Assembly (NCBI RefSeq): GCF_007995065.1
Contig: NZ_VOQR01000001.1
Coordinates: 2,297,001-2,361,000 of the forward strand
DNA: 64,000 nucleotides
Direction of reading: 5' to 3'
Origin: Sphingomonas ginsenosidivorax
GTDB taxonomy: Bacteria > Pseudomonadota > Alphaproteobacteria > Sphingomonadales > Sphingomonadaceae
The position numbers were made by a program, and so were the translations under genes. Numbering within the stretch: the stretch's first letter is position 1; every line of letters begins with the position of its first letter. Shown piece after piece: positions 57,201 through 64,000 of the stretch. The notes beneath the pieces were generated by a model. The model searched no databases. It worked only from the letters and a program-made list of their open reading frames with translations, and was not told the origin of the DNA.

Positions 57201-57962
57201 ATCGACCGCGCCGCCGTGGTCGCCGAGACCGAGCTCCGCTCGCGTGTGGAAGACCGCGACGCCCATGCCGCGACCGAGGCGCCGGCGGTCCAGCGGGAGG
57301 CGCTTGAGGAGGCGCTCCGCGAGGCCGTGACCGCCGAGGCTGCGGCGCGGGCCGAGCTGAGCGACGCGGAATTCGTGATACGTCAGGACGACCGCGCGCG
57401 CGACGCGACGGCGGCACTGCGGTTGACGCTCGAGCAGGAGCGCACCGTCGCGCATCCATGGTTCCAGCTCGACGTCCTTATCGGCGACGCGACCGGCAAC
57501 AAGTTCCGGAAATACGCGCAAGGGCTGACGCTGGAGCGCCTGCTGCTCCACGCGAACGCCCGCCTCGAGGAGCTCAAGCCGCGCTATTCGCTGGAGCGCG
57601 CGCCCGGCGGTGAAATGATGGTGCAGGTGGTCGACAACGACATGGCTGGAGAGATCCGCGGTCTTCCCAACCTGTCCGGCGGCGAGCGGTTCCTAGTCAG
57701 CCTCGCGCTGGCGCTCGGCTTGTCCGAGATGTCGACCGGCCAGGGACTGCGGGTTGAGAGCCTGTTCATCGACGAGGGGTTCGGCGCGCTCGACAGCGCC
57801 AGCCTCGGCCAGGCGATCGGCGTGCTCGAACAACTGCACGCGACCGGGCGCCGCGTCGGCGTCATCAGTCACATCGACGACGTGAAGGAGAGGATCGCGG
57901 TCAAGATCGCGGTCACACCGGCGTCGAACGGCAGCAGCGCGATCGAGGTGCAGAGTGAATGA
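54252..57962 (+). CDS. sbcC: Exonuclease subunit SbcC
   Basis: 1236 aa Rad50-like ATPase: P-loop ITGPTGAGKSTLLDAVC near residue 40, long coiled coils with zinc hook EPCPVCGGTDH (near residue 615), signature NLSGGERFLVSLALALGLSE and Walker B LFIDEGFGALD at the end. GTG start overlapping the sbcD stop. It is the housekeeping counterpart of the two other SMC-like ATPases (DndD and the CxC ATPase) in this window. Confidence 0.95.
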   Translation: MRVLAIRGQNLTSLAGEFEVDFESEPLASAGIFAITGPTGAGKSTLLDAVCLALFNHVPRLASAARGQVGAAGGETLSADDPRALLRHRAGEGFAEVDFIGLDRGRYRARWYVKRARLRSDGALQLVQQTFTNLDTGEVYGGTRTETLNAIRSKVGLTAQQFGRAVMLAQGDFNAFIEADSNTRAELLEKLTGTDLYARLGVAARAKADRLREALNAIEMRIAAQNGLDDIQRAEAEDRLSKASGEHEAAKGVLAARERDRNWHARAGELAVRVEVAEQARGAAELRRSEAEPRRVDMANRRVAFSIVPAWQAAADANAKVTATQLRISELDREAVAARGRETEALAIDCVAAEKLRLAELDRERERPHLEAARALDARIAELGAKLTPLTATREAAAGDVEASAAHLATATAERDEATAGRTLLADWLDANKSRSPLLARRDDLAADLIEHADLSERAGTLQAEAGTLVTRLSEAHVSMVEAEKSANATREALTTAEESGRIARVALPTLDAAADAETERDRLTGVEPCLLSFERAATELGRQSDAIDADRAELGRIDAQLSASNERKGEIDAASPVLGARHAEATRAGALSAAASGDAAERLRAELVAGEPCPVCGGTDHAVEALAGLIHGRATEDAHRVANLAAEIAALGYERAVLLDRIGQDGTRRAAVTVRIEKGEKAVSTAADVRDALLTKLQEALGPCAINVAIGPQAIRAKVTSRLRVVEERRAGFLRAREDEKRTSAALDAARTTSLEAVEQERVARQTVRDLETEAGRNAERLGDAGKRLEQVAAGLDAALNPLFDWRTDTTAVATLNDLVGVWLEKTREMAAIDAGLPGLGKAASDAEIDHGREAARLEGAVKAERACGDERNTLIGERAPMLGRETVETVADRIVKTVEAASTEREAARIACDGARSAAAAAQARHGQAIKSLELEEADAATRTRTFEAELVARQVSLELVERAAADGASALDAEAKALAEIDRAAVVAETELRSRVEDRDAHAATEAPAVQREALEEALREAVTAEAAARAELSDAEFVIRQDDRARDATAALRLTLEQERTVAHPWFQLDVLIGDATGNKFRKYAQGLTLERLLLHANARLEELKPRYSLERAPGGEMMVQVVDNDMAGEIRGLPNLSGGERFLVSLALALGLSEMSTGQGLRVESLFIDEGFGALDSASLGQAIGVLEQLHATGRRVGVISHIDDVKERIAVKIAVTPASNGSSAIEVQSE

Positions 57963-58380
57963 TGAAGCGCCGACCACACCGACACAGAAGGATCGAATGG
58001 TGCGCAATGACAGGCTGCGGGGTTCGCGGAGCGGCCGCGTGGACATCCGGAATCAAGGCGCGTAGCCAACCGGCTGGATCGCGCGACACGAATGGCGGGT
58101 TTCAGCAATAGCCGCCGCTCACATCAACGACGCTGAATGTCTGATCTGGTCGGAAGCTGCCGCGACCAGCACGGCTCAAATCGGCTGTTTCCTTGGCTTC
58201 AGCTTGATCCCAACTTCAGACGCTTTTCATCGAGCGCGCGGCAACCAGTGGTGCGCTACCCCAGCGGGCCACCCGCACGCCGGAGATGACTGACAATTCA
58301 TCCTGAACGCGGTGCGCGCGAGTGCGTTGTTGCGGCATGCCGGTTAACGCCTTAGATAGATAACGCGCCTAAAGCGGTGG
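57963..58380. other. Intergenic region with repeat
   Basis: 418 bp between sbcC and the diguanylate cyclase gene. It holds copy B of the dispersed element (58090-58153). The rest is featureless by eye; the promoter of the cyclase gene lies in its right part. Confidence 0.5.
58090..58153. repeat. Dispersed intergenic repeat, copy B
   Basis: 64 nt aligned to 9937-10001 with about 54 of 65 positions identical by hand and one gap. The copies share GAATGGCG at the left, ACGCTGAATGTC in the middle and CTGGTCGG at the right. Same orientation as copy A. Confidence 0.6.
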
Positions 58381-59526
58381 ATGCGGTATTTCAAACCAGG
58401 CCCTCCCGAGCCCACGCCTGTCTACGTCGAACTGATCGCCACCTCATTTACGATGCTGGTGCCGGCCGCAATCATGTCCGCAATCTTCCTCGCCGTCGGC
58501 GCGTATTGCGCGCTTGAGATCGGCGGAGCGCTGCCCTGGATAGCGTTGACCGGCGGAATGGCCGCATCGATAGGTCGTCTCGGCGTCATCCTCGCCTATC
58601 GTCGGCAATCGGCCGATCAGCTAGCGGATCGGCGTGCTAGCGCGAACTGGCAGTTCAGGCTGGGCCTGTCGACGTTGTCGTTTGCGGGTTCACTGGCTTT
58701 GTTGGGTGCGGCAAGCTTCGTGTCGCCTCAACCGATCCCGCAGATGCTGGCGACGGGGCTCTTGTTCGGCTTTTGCTCGGGCGCGGTGGCCAGGGGTTAT
58801 ATCCGGCCTCGGATCTGCGCCGCCTGCGTTACGCTGGCGACAGTCCCGATCGCGTTGGCTGCGGCGTCGGGGGGCGGCGTCGGCCGTCTCATCCTCGCGG
58901 CCATGTTCTTCGCGTTCCTTGTCGGCAGCCTTGAGACGATCCGGTATGCGTATCGGCTGGCGCGGCAGCAGATCTCGTTGCGCAACGAGATGACGATGGT
59001 AGCGCGGCATGACGCGCTCACCGGCCTCGCAAACCGGTTCGGCCTGCGCGAAGCGTTCGCGGACCTGCTTCAGTCCCATCGCGACGTTCCCATGGTTGCC
59101 GTGCATTGTCTCGACCTCGATCGCTTCAAACCCGTCAACGACCGATTCGGCCATCCGGTCGGTGATGCGCTGCTGCGCGAATTGGCAGCCCGCATCGCGG
59201 CAACGGTTCGCCCCGGCGATATCGCGGCCCGCCTGGGCGGCGACGAGTTCGCGGTCGTGCAGGCCGGTATCGGTCACGCGGAAGAAGCGGAAATGTTCGC
59301 GCGGCGCCTGGCGCGCGCGCTGGCGGCGCCATATCGGATCGACGACACGATCGTCGAGATCGGCGTAAGCCTCGGCTACGCGACATCGCCGCCATACGGC
59401 ACATCGCTGGAAACGTTGATCGAGGTCGCCGATGCAGCGCTCTACCGCGTCAAGCGTGCCGGCGGCGGCGTAGGATCAAGCGGAGCGCAAGATGCCCCGT
59501 TGATGCCGACGGCGATCGCCTGGTAG
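58381..59526 (+). CDS. Membrane-anchored GGDEF diguanylate cyclase
   Basis: 381 aa. The first ~195 residues contain about six hydrophobic segments; the GGDEF domain follows (DALTGLANRFGLREAF, FKPVNDRFGHPVGDALL, RLGGDEFAVV). The active-site GGDEF is intact, and RPGD lies 5 residues before it, the inhibitory I-site. It should make cyclic di-GMP and be product-inhibited. No EAL domain. The signal sensed by the membrane part is unknown. A proline-rich N-terminus (FKPGPPEPTP) precedes the first helix. Confidence 0.92.
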   Translation: MRYFKPGPPEPTPVYVELIATSFTMLVPAAIMSAIFLAVGAYCALEIGGALPWIALTGGMAASIGRLGVILAYRRQSADQLADRRASANWQFRLGLSTLSFAGSLALLGAASFVSPQPIPQMLATGLLFGFCSGAVARGYIRPRICAACVTLATVPIALAAASGGGVGRLILAAMFFAFLVGSLETIRYAYRLARQQISLRNEMTMVARHDALTGLANRFGLREAFADLLQSHRDVPMVAVHCLDLDRFKPVNDRFGHPVGDALLRELAARIAATVRPGDIAARLGGDEFAVVQAGIGHAEEAEMFARRLARALAAPYRIDDTIVEIGVSLGYATSPPYGTSLETLIEVADAALYRVKRAGGGVGSSGAQDAPLMPTAIAW

Positions 59527-59562
59527 CCGGCGCCATCGCCTATAGTCAGCTCGTGACCTTGC

Positions 59563-60648
59563 CTAGCGCGCTCCGCCCGCGGTGTTCGTGAGACCAAAAA
59601 CAGCACGCGCCATTGCGGCACCTTCGTCGGACGCCATCACCCGCACGACGACCCCTTGTCCGTCCGTCATGGCTGAATCGATCTCGACACCCGCCCAACC
59701 GAGGTCATGGCAAATCGCGGCGCGGACGATCGCATCGTTTTCGCCGATCCCACCGGTGAAGACGATCATGTCCGCACCGCCGAGCGAGGCCATCATCGCG
59801 GAGATCTGCTTGGCGACCGAGCGGCAGAAGATGGCGATCGCCAGGGCCGCGTCAGGATTGGTCCCGGCTGCAACGTGCAGCGCGCGCAGGTCGCCAGATA
59901 TCCCTGATATGCCGAGCATCCCGGACTGGCGGTCGACGACATCCTCGACGCCCGCCGCATCCATGCCCCGCTCGCGCATCAGGTACAGCAACAGACCCGG
60001 ATCGAGGTCGCCCGCGCGCGATGCCATGACGATCCCGCCCGAGGGCGTCAGGCCCATGCTGGTGTCGATCGACTTGCCCTCCCGGACTGCGGTGACGCTG
60101 GCGCCGCTGCCGAGATGGGCGATGATCAGCCGCTCCGGCAGGTCCGGCCCGAGTTGGTGGACGATCGACTGGCAGGACAGCCCGTGGAAACCGTAGCGAC
60201 GCACGCCCTCCGCCCGGAAGGCCTTCGGGAGTGGCAGGACCGCGGCCACCTGAGGGAGATCGGCGTGGAAACCCGTGTCAAAGCACGCGATCTGCGGCAC
60301 CTCCGGGTATCGCGCCTGCGATGCGCGGATCAGCGACACCGCGGCGGGGCCGTGCAGCGGCGCAAACGCCGTCGCCCGCTCCAGCTGCGCGAGAACGCCG
60401 TCATCGATCGCGACGGCGTCGAACAGCTCGGGTCCACCATGGACGACGCGGTGTGCGACCGCCGCCGGCCGCACGCCGGCCAGCGCCGCGTCGATCCGGT
60501 CGAACAGGTCGGCCGGCTGCCGGCCCTCGACTTCCCCCGCCACGCGCTGCTCGACGCCATCCGGTCCAGCCGCATAGAGGCCGAACTTGAGCGAGGAGGA
60601 CCCCTCGTTGAGCGTCAGGATGTCGGTCCGGCCCGTACTCACCCCCAT
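59563..60648 (-). CDS. ackA: Acetate kinase
   Basis: 361 aa ASKHA kinase: [76 protein letters not shown]. It is about 40 residues shorter than E. coli AckA. It makes ATP from acetyl phosphate, the product of the phosphoketolase encoded just upstream. Its ATG at 60648 overlaps the xfp stop by 10 bp; a GTG at 60642 (4-bp overlap) is an equally good start. Confidence 0.93.
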   Translation of the reverse strand: MGVSTGRTDILTLNEGSSSLKFGLYAAGPDGVEQRVAGEVEGRQPADLFDRIDAALAGVRPAAVAHRVVHGGPELFDAVAIDDGVLAQLERATAFAPLHGPAAVSLIRASQARYPEVPQIACFDTGFHADLPQVAAVLPLPKAFRAEGVRRYGFHGLSCQSIVHQLGPDLPERLIIAHLGSGASVTAVREGKSIDTSMGLTPSGGIVMASRAGDLDPGLLLYLMRERGMDAAGVEDVVDRQSGMLGISGISGDLRALHVAAGTNPDAALAIAIFCRSVAKQISAMMASLGGADMIVFTGGIGENDAIVRAAICHDLGWAGVEIDSAMTDGQGVVVRVMASDEGAAMARAVFGLTNTAGGAR

Positions 60649-63047
60649 TGCCAGTCGCGGATCTCGGGGAGGTCGTCGCCCTCTTGATAGACGTGCAGCT
60701 TGTGCCGCTCGATCAGCGCCCAGTAGCGCGCGGTCTCGTCCGCCACCCGGTCGCGCAGACGCGGTATCCGCTCGATCGCATCGAGCGCGAGGCGGTAGCG
60801 GTCGAGGTCGTTGAGCACGACCATGTCGAACGGCGTCGTCGTCGTGCCCTCGTCCTTGTATCCGCGGACATGGATATTGTTGTGGTTGGTCCGGCGGTAG
60901 GTCAGCTTGTGGATCAGCGCGGGATAGCCGTGAAAGGCGAAGATCACCGGCGTGTCGGTCGTGAACAACGCATCGAACGCGCGCTCGTCGAGCCCGTGCG
61001 GATGCTCCGACTGCGGCTGGAGCACCATCAGGTCGACCACGTTGACGACGCGGATGCGGATGTCGGGCACATAGTCGCGGAGCAGCATCACCGCGGCCAT
61101 CGTCTCCAGCGTCGGCACGTCGCCCGCACAGGCCATCACGACATCGGGTTCACCCGGATCGCTGGCCCAGTCCCAGATCCCGGCACCGGCGGTGCAGTGG
61201 CGCACGGCGTCGTCGATGCTCAGCCAATTTGCCTCGGGCTGCTTGCCGGCGACGATCACGTTCACGTAATGGCGGCTGCGCAGGCAGTGATCCGCCACCG
61301 ACAACAGGCAGTTGGCGTCGGGCGGCAGGTAGATCCGCACGACGTCGGCCTTCTTGCTCGCGACGTGATCGAGAAAGCCCGGGTCCTGGTGCGACAGGCC
61401 GTTATGGTCCTGCCGCCAGACATGCGACGTCAGCAGATAGTTGAGCGACGCGATCGGCTTGCGCCACGGGATCGCCCGCGTGACCTTCAGCCACTTGGCA
61501 TGCTGATTGACCATCGAATCGACGATGTGCACGAACGCCTCATAGCATGAGAACAGCCCGTGCCGGCCGGTCAGCAGATAACCCTCCAGCCAGCCCTGGC
61601 AGAGATGCTCGCTCAACACCTCCATCACGCGCCCGTCGCGGCTGAGATCGGTGTCGTTCGCCTCCGTCTCCGCCATCCAGGCCTTGCCGGTGACGTCGTA
61701 GACCGCCTGTAGCCGGTTCGACGCGGTCTCGTCGGGACCGAACAGCCGGAAGTTGGCGGAGTCGCCGTTGAGCGCGATGACATCGCGGAGATAGCCGCCC
61801 AGCGCTGCCGTCGCCGCGGCCTTCACCGTGCCCGGCCCCGGTTGCGGGATCGCGTAGGCGTGGAAATCCGGCAGAGACAGCGGCTTCATCAGTTCGCCGC
61901 CATTGGCGTGCGGGTTCGATCCCATGCGCCGATGACCGGTCGGGGCGAGCGCGGCATAGTCCTCGCGGAACGTGCCCGCTTCATCGAACAGTTCCTCGGG
62001 CCGGTAGCTGCGCATCCATGCCTCGAGCTGGCGCAGGTGTTCCGGATCCTTGAAGTCGGCGATCGGCACCTGGTGAGCGCGCCAGGTGCCCTCGACCGGC
62101 AAGCCATCGACGAATTTCGGGCCGGTCCAGCCCTTGGGCGTCTTCAGCACGATCATCGGCCAGCGCGGCCGTTCGACCTCGTCGCCCGAGCGCGCGGCGG
62201 ACTGGATCGCGGCGATGCGGTCGAGCACGGTATCGAGCGTCGCCGCGAGCAGCTGGTGCACCTCGGCCGGGTCGTCCCCCTCGACGAAGTGCGGGTCATA
62301 GCCATAGCCGCGCATCAGGTCGGTCAGCTCGTCGGGACCGATCCGCGCCAGCACGGTCGGGTTGGCGATCTTGAACCCGTTCAGGTGCAGGATCGGCAGC
62401 ACTGCGCCGTCACGCGCCGGGTTGAGGAACTTGTTGCTGTGCCAGCTGGTGGCTAGCGCGCCGGTCTCTGCCTCCCCGTCACCGACCACGCAGGCGGCGA
62501 TCAGCCCCGGATTGTCGAACACCGCGCCGAAGGCATGGGCGAGCGAATAGCCGAGCTCGCCGCCCTCGTGGATCGACCCCGGTGTCTCGGGCGCGACATG
62601 GCTCGGAATGCCGCCGGGCCAGGAGAATTGCCGGAACAGCCGGTCCATCCCGCCTCGGCTGCGCTCGATCGCGGGATAGCGTTCGGTGTACGAGCCTTCG
62701 AGATAGGTGTTGGCGACCAGCCCCGGCCCGCCATGCCCCGGGCCGATGATCGCGATCATGTCGAGCTCGCGCGCGACGATCACGCGATTGAGGTGGACGT
62801 AGAGCATGTTCAGCCCCGGCGTCGTTCCCCAATGCCCGAGCAGCCGGGTCTTTACGTGCTCGATCGCGAGCGGTTCATCGAGCATGGGATTGCTGCGCAG
62901 ATAGATCTGTCCCACCGAGAGATAGTTCGCTGCGCGCCAGTATCCATCCATCCGCCGGAGCATGTCCTCGGAAAGCGGATGCCTCGTCGCCGTTACGGAG
63001 ACCGCCGCCGCGGTAGGATCAGCCGGGCGTGATGCACCGTTCGTCAT
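60639..63047 (-). CDS. xfp: Phosphoketolase (xylulose-5-P / fructose-6-P)
   Basis: 802 aa, full length for the family: [34 protein letters not shown], the ThDP motif [19 protein letters not shown], and [22 protein letters not shown]. It splits xylulose-5-P or fructose-6-P to acetyl phosphate. GGAGG precedes the ATG. Coupled to ackA, it gives an ATP-yielding bypass of lower glycolysis. Confidence 0.95.
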   Translation of the reverse strand: MTNGASRPADPTAAAVSVTATRHPLSEDMLRRMDGYWRAANYLSVGQIYLRSNPMLDEPLAIEHVKTRLLGHWGTTPGLNMLYVHLNRVIVARELDMIAIIGPGHGGPGLVANTYLEGSYTERYPAIERSRGGMDRLFRQFSWPGGIPSHVAPETPGSIHEGGELGYSLAHAFGAVFDNPGLIAACVVGDGEAETGALATSWHSNKFLNPARDGAVLPILHLNGFKIANPTVLARIGPDELTDLMRGYGYDPHFVEGDDPAEVHQLLAATLDTVLDRIAAIQSAARSGDEVERPRWPMIVLKTPKGWTGPKFVDGLPVEGTWRAHQVPIADFKDPEHLRQLEAWMRSYRPEELFDEAGTFREDYAALAPTGHRRMGSNPHANGGELMKPLSLPDFHAYAIPQPGPGTVKAAATAALGGYLRDVIALNGDSANFRLFGPDETASNRLQAVYDVTGKAWMAETEANDTDLSRDGRVMEVLSEHLCQGWLEGYLLTGRHGLFSCYEAFVHIVDSMVNQHAKWLKVTRAIPWRKPIASLNYLLTSHVWRQDHNGLSHQDPGFLDHVASKKADVVRIYLPPDANCLLSVADHCLRSRHYVNVIVAGKQPEANWLSIDDAVRHCTAGAGIWDWASDPGEPDVVMACAGDVPTLETMAAVMLLRDYVPDIRIRVVNVVDLMVLQPQSEHPHGLDERAFDALFTTDTPVIFAFHGYPALIHKLTYRRTNHNNIHVRGYKDEGTTTTPFDMVVLNDLDRYRLALDAIERIPRLRDRVADETARYWALIERHKLHVYQEGDDLPEIRDWQWG

Positions 63048-63393
63048 AGCGATTGTCCTCCGAAAGTGTTTCGCGAGCCGATAGTCCTAGCAGTATTATG
63101 ACCCACATGTACGTTTCTCCCATGAACCCGACGTTCCCGACGGTCCCTCCGTCCGTTCTTGCTGGTGCATTACGGGACTGGCCGATGCAGCGACGCGGCG
63201 AACGCTCCTCCGGCTGGGCGATGAGCACGCTGGACCGGAATGCGAACGCGCGCCAATCCGCCCGCACCCGATGTCAGACGCTCACGTCAGCGGTACCGCG
63301 GCCGCCGCGTCGACCGTCTTAGACAAGTTCAGTCTGGACCATGCGGGCAGAAGGTGGTGAGAGCGAATGAACTCCGGATCGAAGGACTACTAT
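63048..63393. promoter_or_regulatory. Divergent promoter region between xfp and lipoprotein gene
   Basis: 346 bp with promoters for xfp (minus) and the lipoprotein gene (plus). A CATAAT-like box (minus strand, near 63098) lies about 50 bp before xfp but lacks a clear -35 partner. No supported gene inside. Confidence 0.35.
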
Positions 63394-63753
63394 ATGCGAC
63401 CGTGGTTTCTGCTTACCGCATGCCTGCTGGTCTCGGGTTGCAGCCTCGGTCGCGATGAGCCGACGGTCATCGACGGTACCAGCGCAGAGGCGTTCGACCG
63501 AACGTTAAGCGCTGCTAAGGCCGATCTGGGGCCGAGGGACCGCCTCAAATTCGAGGCAGCCCTTTCGGAATTCAAAGCCCGAACCTTTGCCAAGGCCGAT
63601 AGTCGCCAAGAGTATAACGGGCTGTTGCGCAAGGGGTTGGACGGGTTGACGGCACCCCGCGTCGTTGCGCAGTTCAACAAGGATGTTGACCGCGTCGGGG
63701 GAAAAGCCGCCGATGCCGTGTTCGAGGCAAAACGCGTTCTTAACGGCAAGTAG
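63394..63753 (+). CDS. Small lipoprotein
   Basis: 119 aa. A short signal peptide (MRPWFLLTACLLVSGC) ends in the lipobox LVSGC; the Cys at residue 16 would be lipidated. The mature part is soluble and helical (RLKFEAALSEFKARTFAKAD; KAADAVFEAKRVLNGK) with no known domain. GAAGGA stands 7 nt before the ATG at 63394, which gives a normal lipoprotein signal; an in-frame ATG 27 nt upstream is less likely. Confidence 0.78.
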   Translation: MRPWFLLTACLLVSGCSLGRDEPTVIDGTSAEAFDRTLSAAKADLGPRDRLKFEAALSEFKARTFAKADSRQEYNGLLRKGLDGLTAPRVVAQFNKDVDRVGGKAADAVFEAKRVLNGK

Positions 63754-64000
63754 CGCATGGCGGAGCTGCCGCCTATCATCGGGCGAACGCATCGAAAGTC
63801 TGCTACCACCTATGTTAGTGGTCCGATCCAATTATTAGGACGCCCAGCCCGAACTCGATTTAGCGCCTCTGCAAATTAGGCGGCCGATTTAGCATGTCAC
63901 GCTTAACGTTCATCTGCGCTCACTCGCGGCGCAGCCGTCAGGTCTCCCGCTTACGGGCTTCTTTTGAATGTTGCCCGGAAGCGCCGACCGCGACTCTGCT

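Noticed and set aside
63091..63160. GGAAC-type (EcfG-like) promoter before xfp
   Set aside because: A GGAAC is present on the minus strand, but the distance to the next CGT is too long for the known GGAAC-N16/17-CGTT pattern.
63759..63773. GGCGG / CCGCC hairpin after the lipoprotein gene
   Set aside because: Stem of only 5 bp with no T-tract; not reliable as a terminator.

Overview
The window is GC-rich and densely coded, and looks like an alphaproteobacterial chromosome, most likely a sphingomonad (Sphingomonas or a relative). The support is indirect: a TonB-dependent receptor at the end of a sulfonate-uptake operon, a DnaE2-type polymerase remnant, a phosphoketolase/acetate kinase pair, and a dispersed intergenic element present twice. 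The genus is an inference. I see no rRNA, tRNA, CRISPR array or recognisable insertion sequence.

Left part (1-22 kb): a partial glutathione S-transferase divergent from a LysR regulator; then two large genes in tandem (1915-9785), each joining a NACHT-like STAND NTPase core to a PD-(D/E)xK-type nuclease (C-terminal in the first, N-terminal in the second), probably an anti-phage pair. Next is an organosulfur cluster (10.3-21.5 kb): a plus-strand flavin monooxygenase, a peroxiredoxin-like protein and a LysR regulator, facing a minus-strand operon with ABC permease, ABC ATPase, cysteine dioxygenase, multi-rhodanese protein, SsuD-type monooxygenase, sulfonate-binding protein and TonB receptor. 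A 21-bp near-perfect palindrome lies upstream of that operon.

Middle part (22-53 kb): a defence or accessory island. It starts with a frameshifted CD-NTase-like gene and three minus-strand genes of unknown function. The core is DNA phosphorothioation. dndB-dndC-dndD-dndE-dndA form a tight minus-strand operon under a double-HTH regulator, followed by an HNH-GHKL fusion gene and an FRG-domain gene. Facing it is a compact six-gene plus-strand operon: PLD-nuclease/SF2 helicase, 71-aa protein, DndD-like CxC ATPase, 152-aa protein, four-helix membrane protein and DGQHR protein. I see no DndF/G/H-type genes, so this operon and the HNH-GHKL protein are the candidate restriction side. A TIR-like protein and two solitary PD-(D/E)xK proteins follow, then a LysR/SDR pair, an unknown gene coupled to a YaaC-like gene, and a truncated dnaE2 tail that marks a rearranged edge.

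Right part (53-64 kb): housekeeping genes sbcD-sbcC, a membrane GGDEF diguanylate cyclase, phosphoketolase and acetate kinase, and a small lipoprotein.

Two protein families of unknown function each occur twice inside the island: 348 aa at 23.5 kb with 334 aa at 32.8 kb, and 181 aa with 151 aa at 24.8-26.1 kb. All coordinates, motifs and alignments were read by eye; no database search was run.
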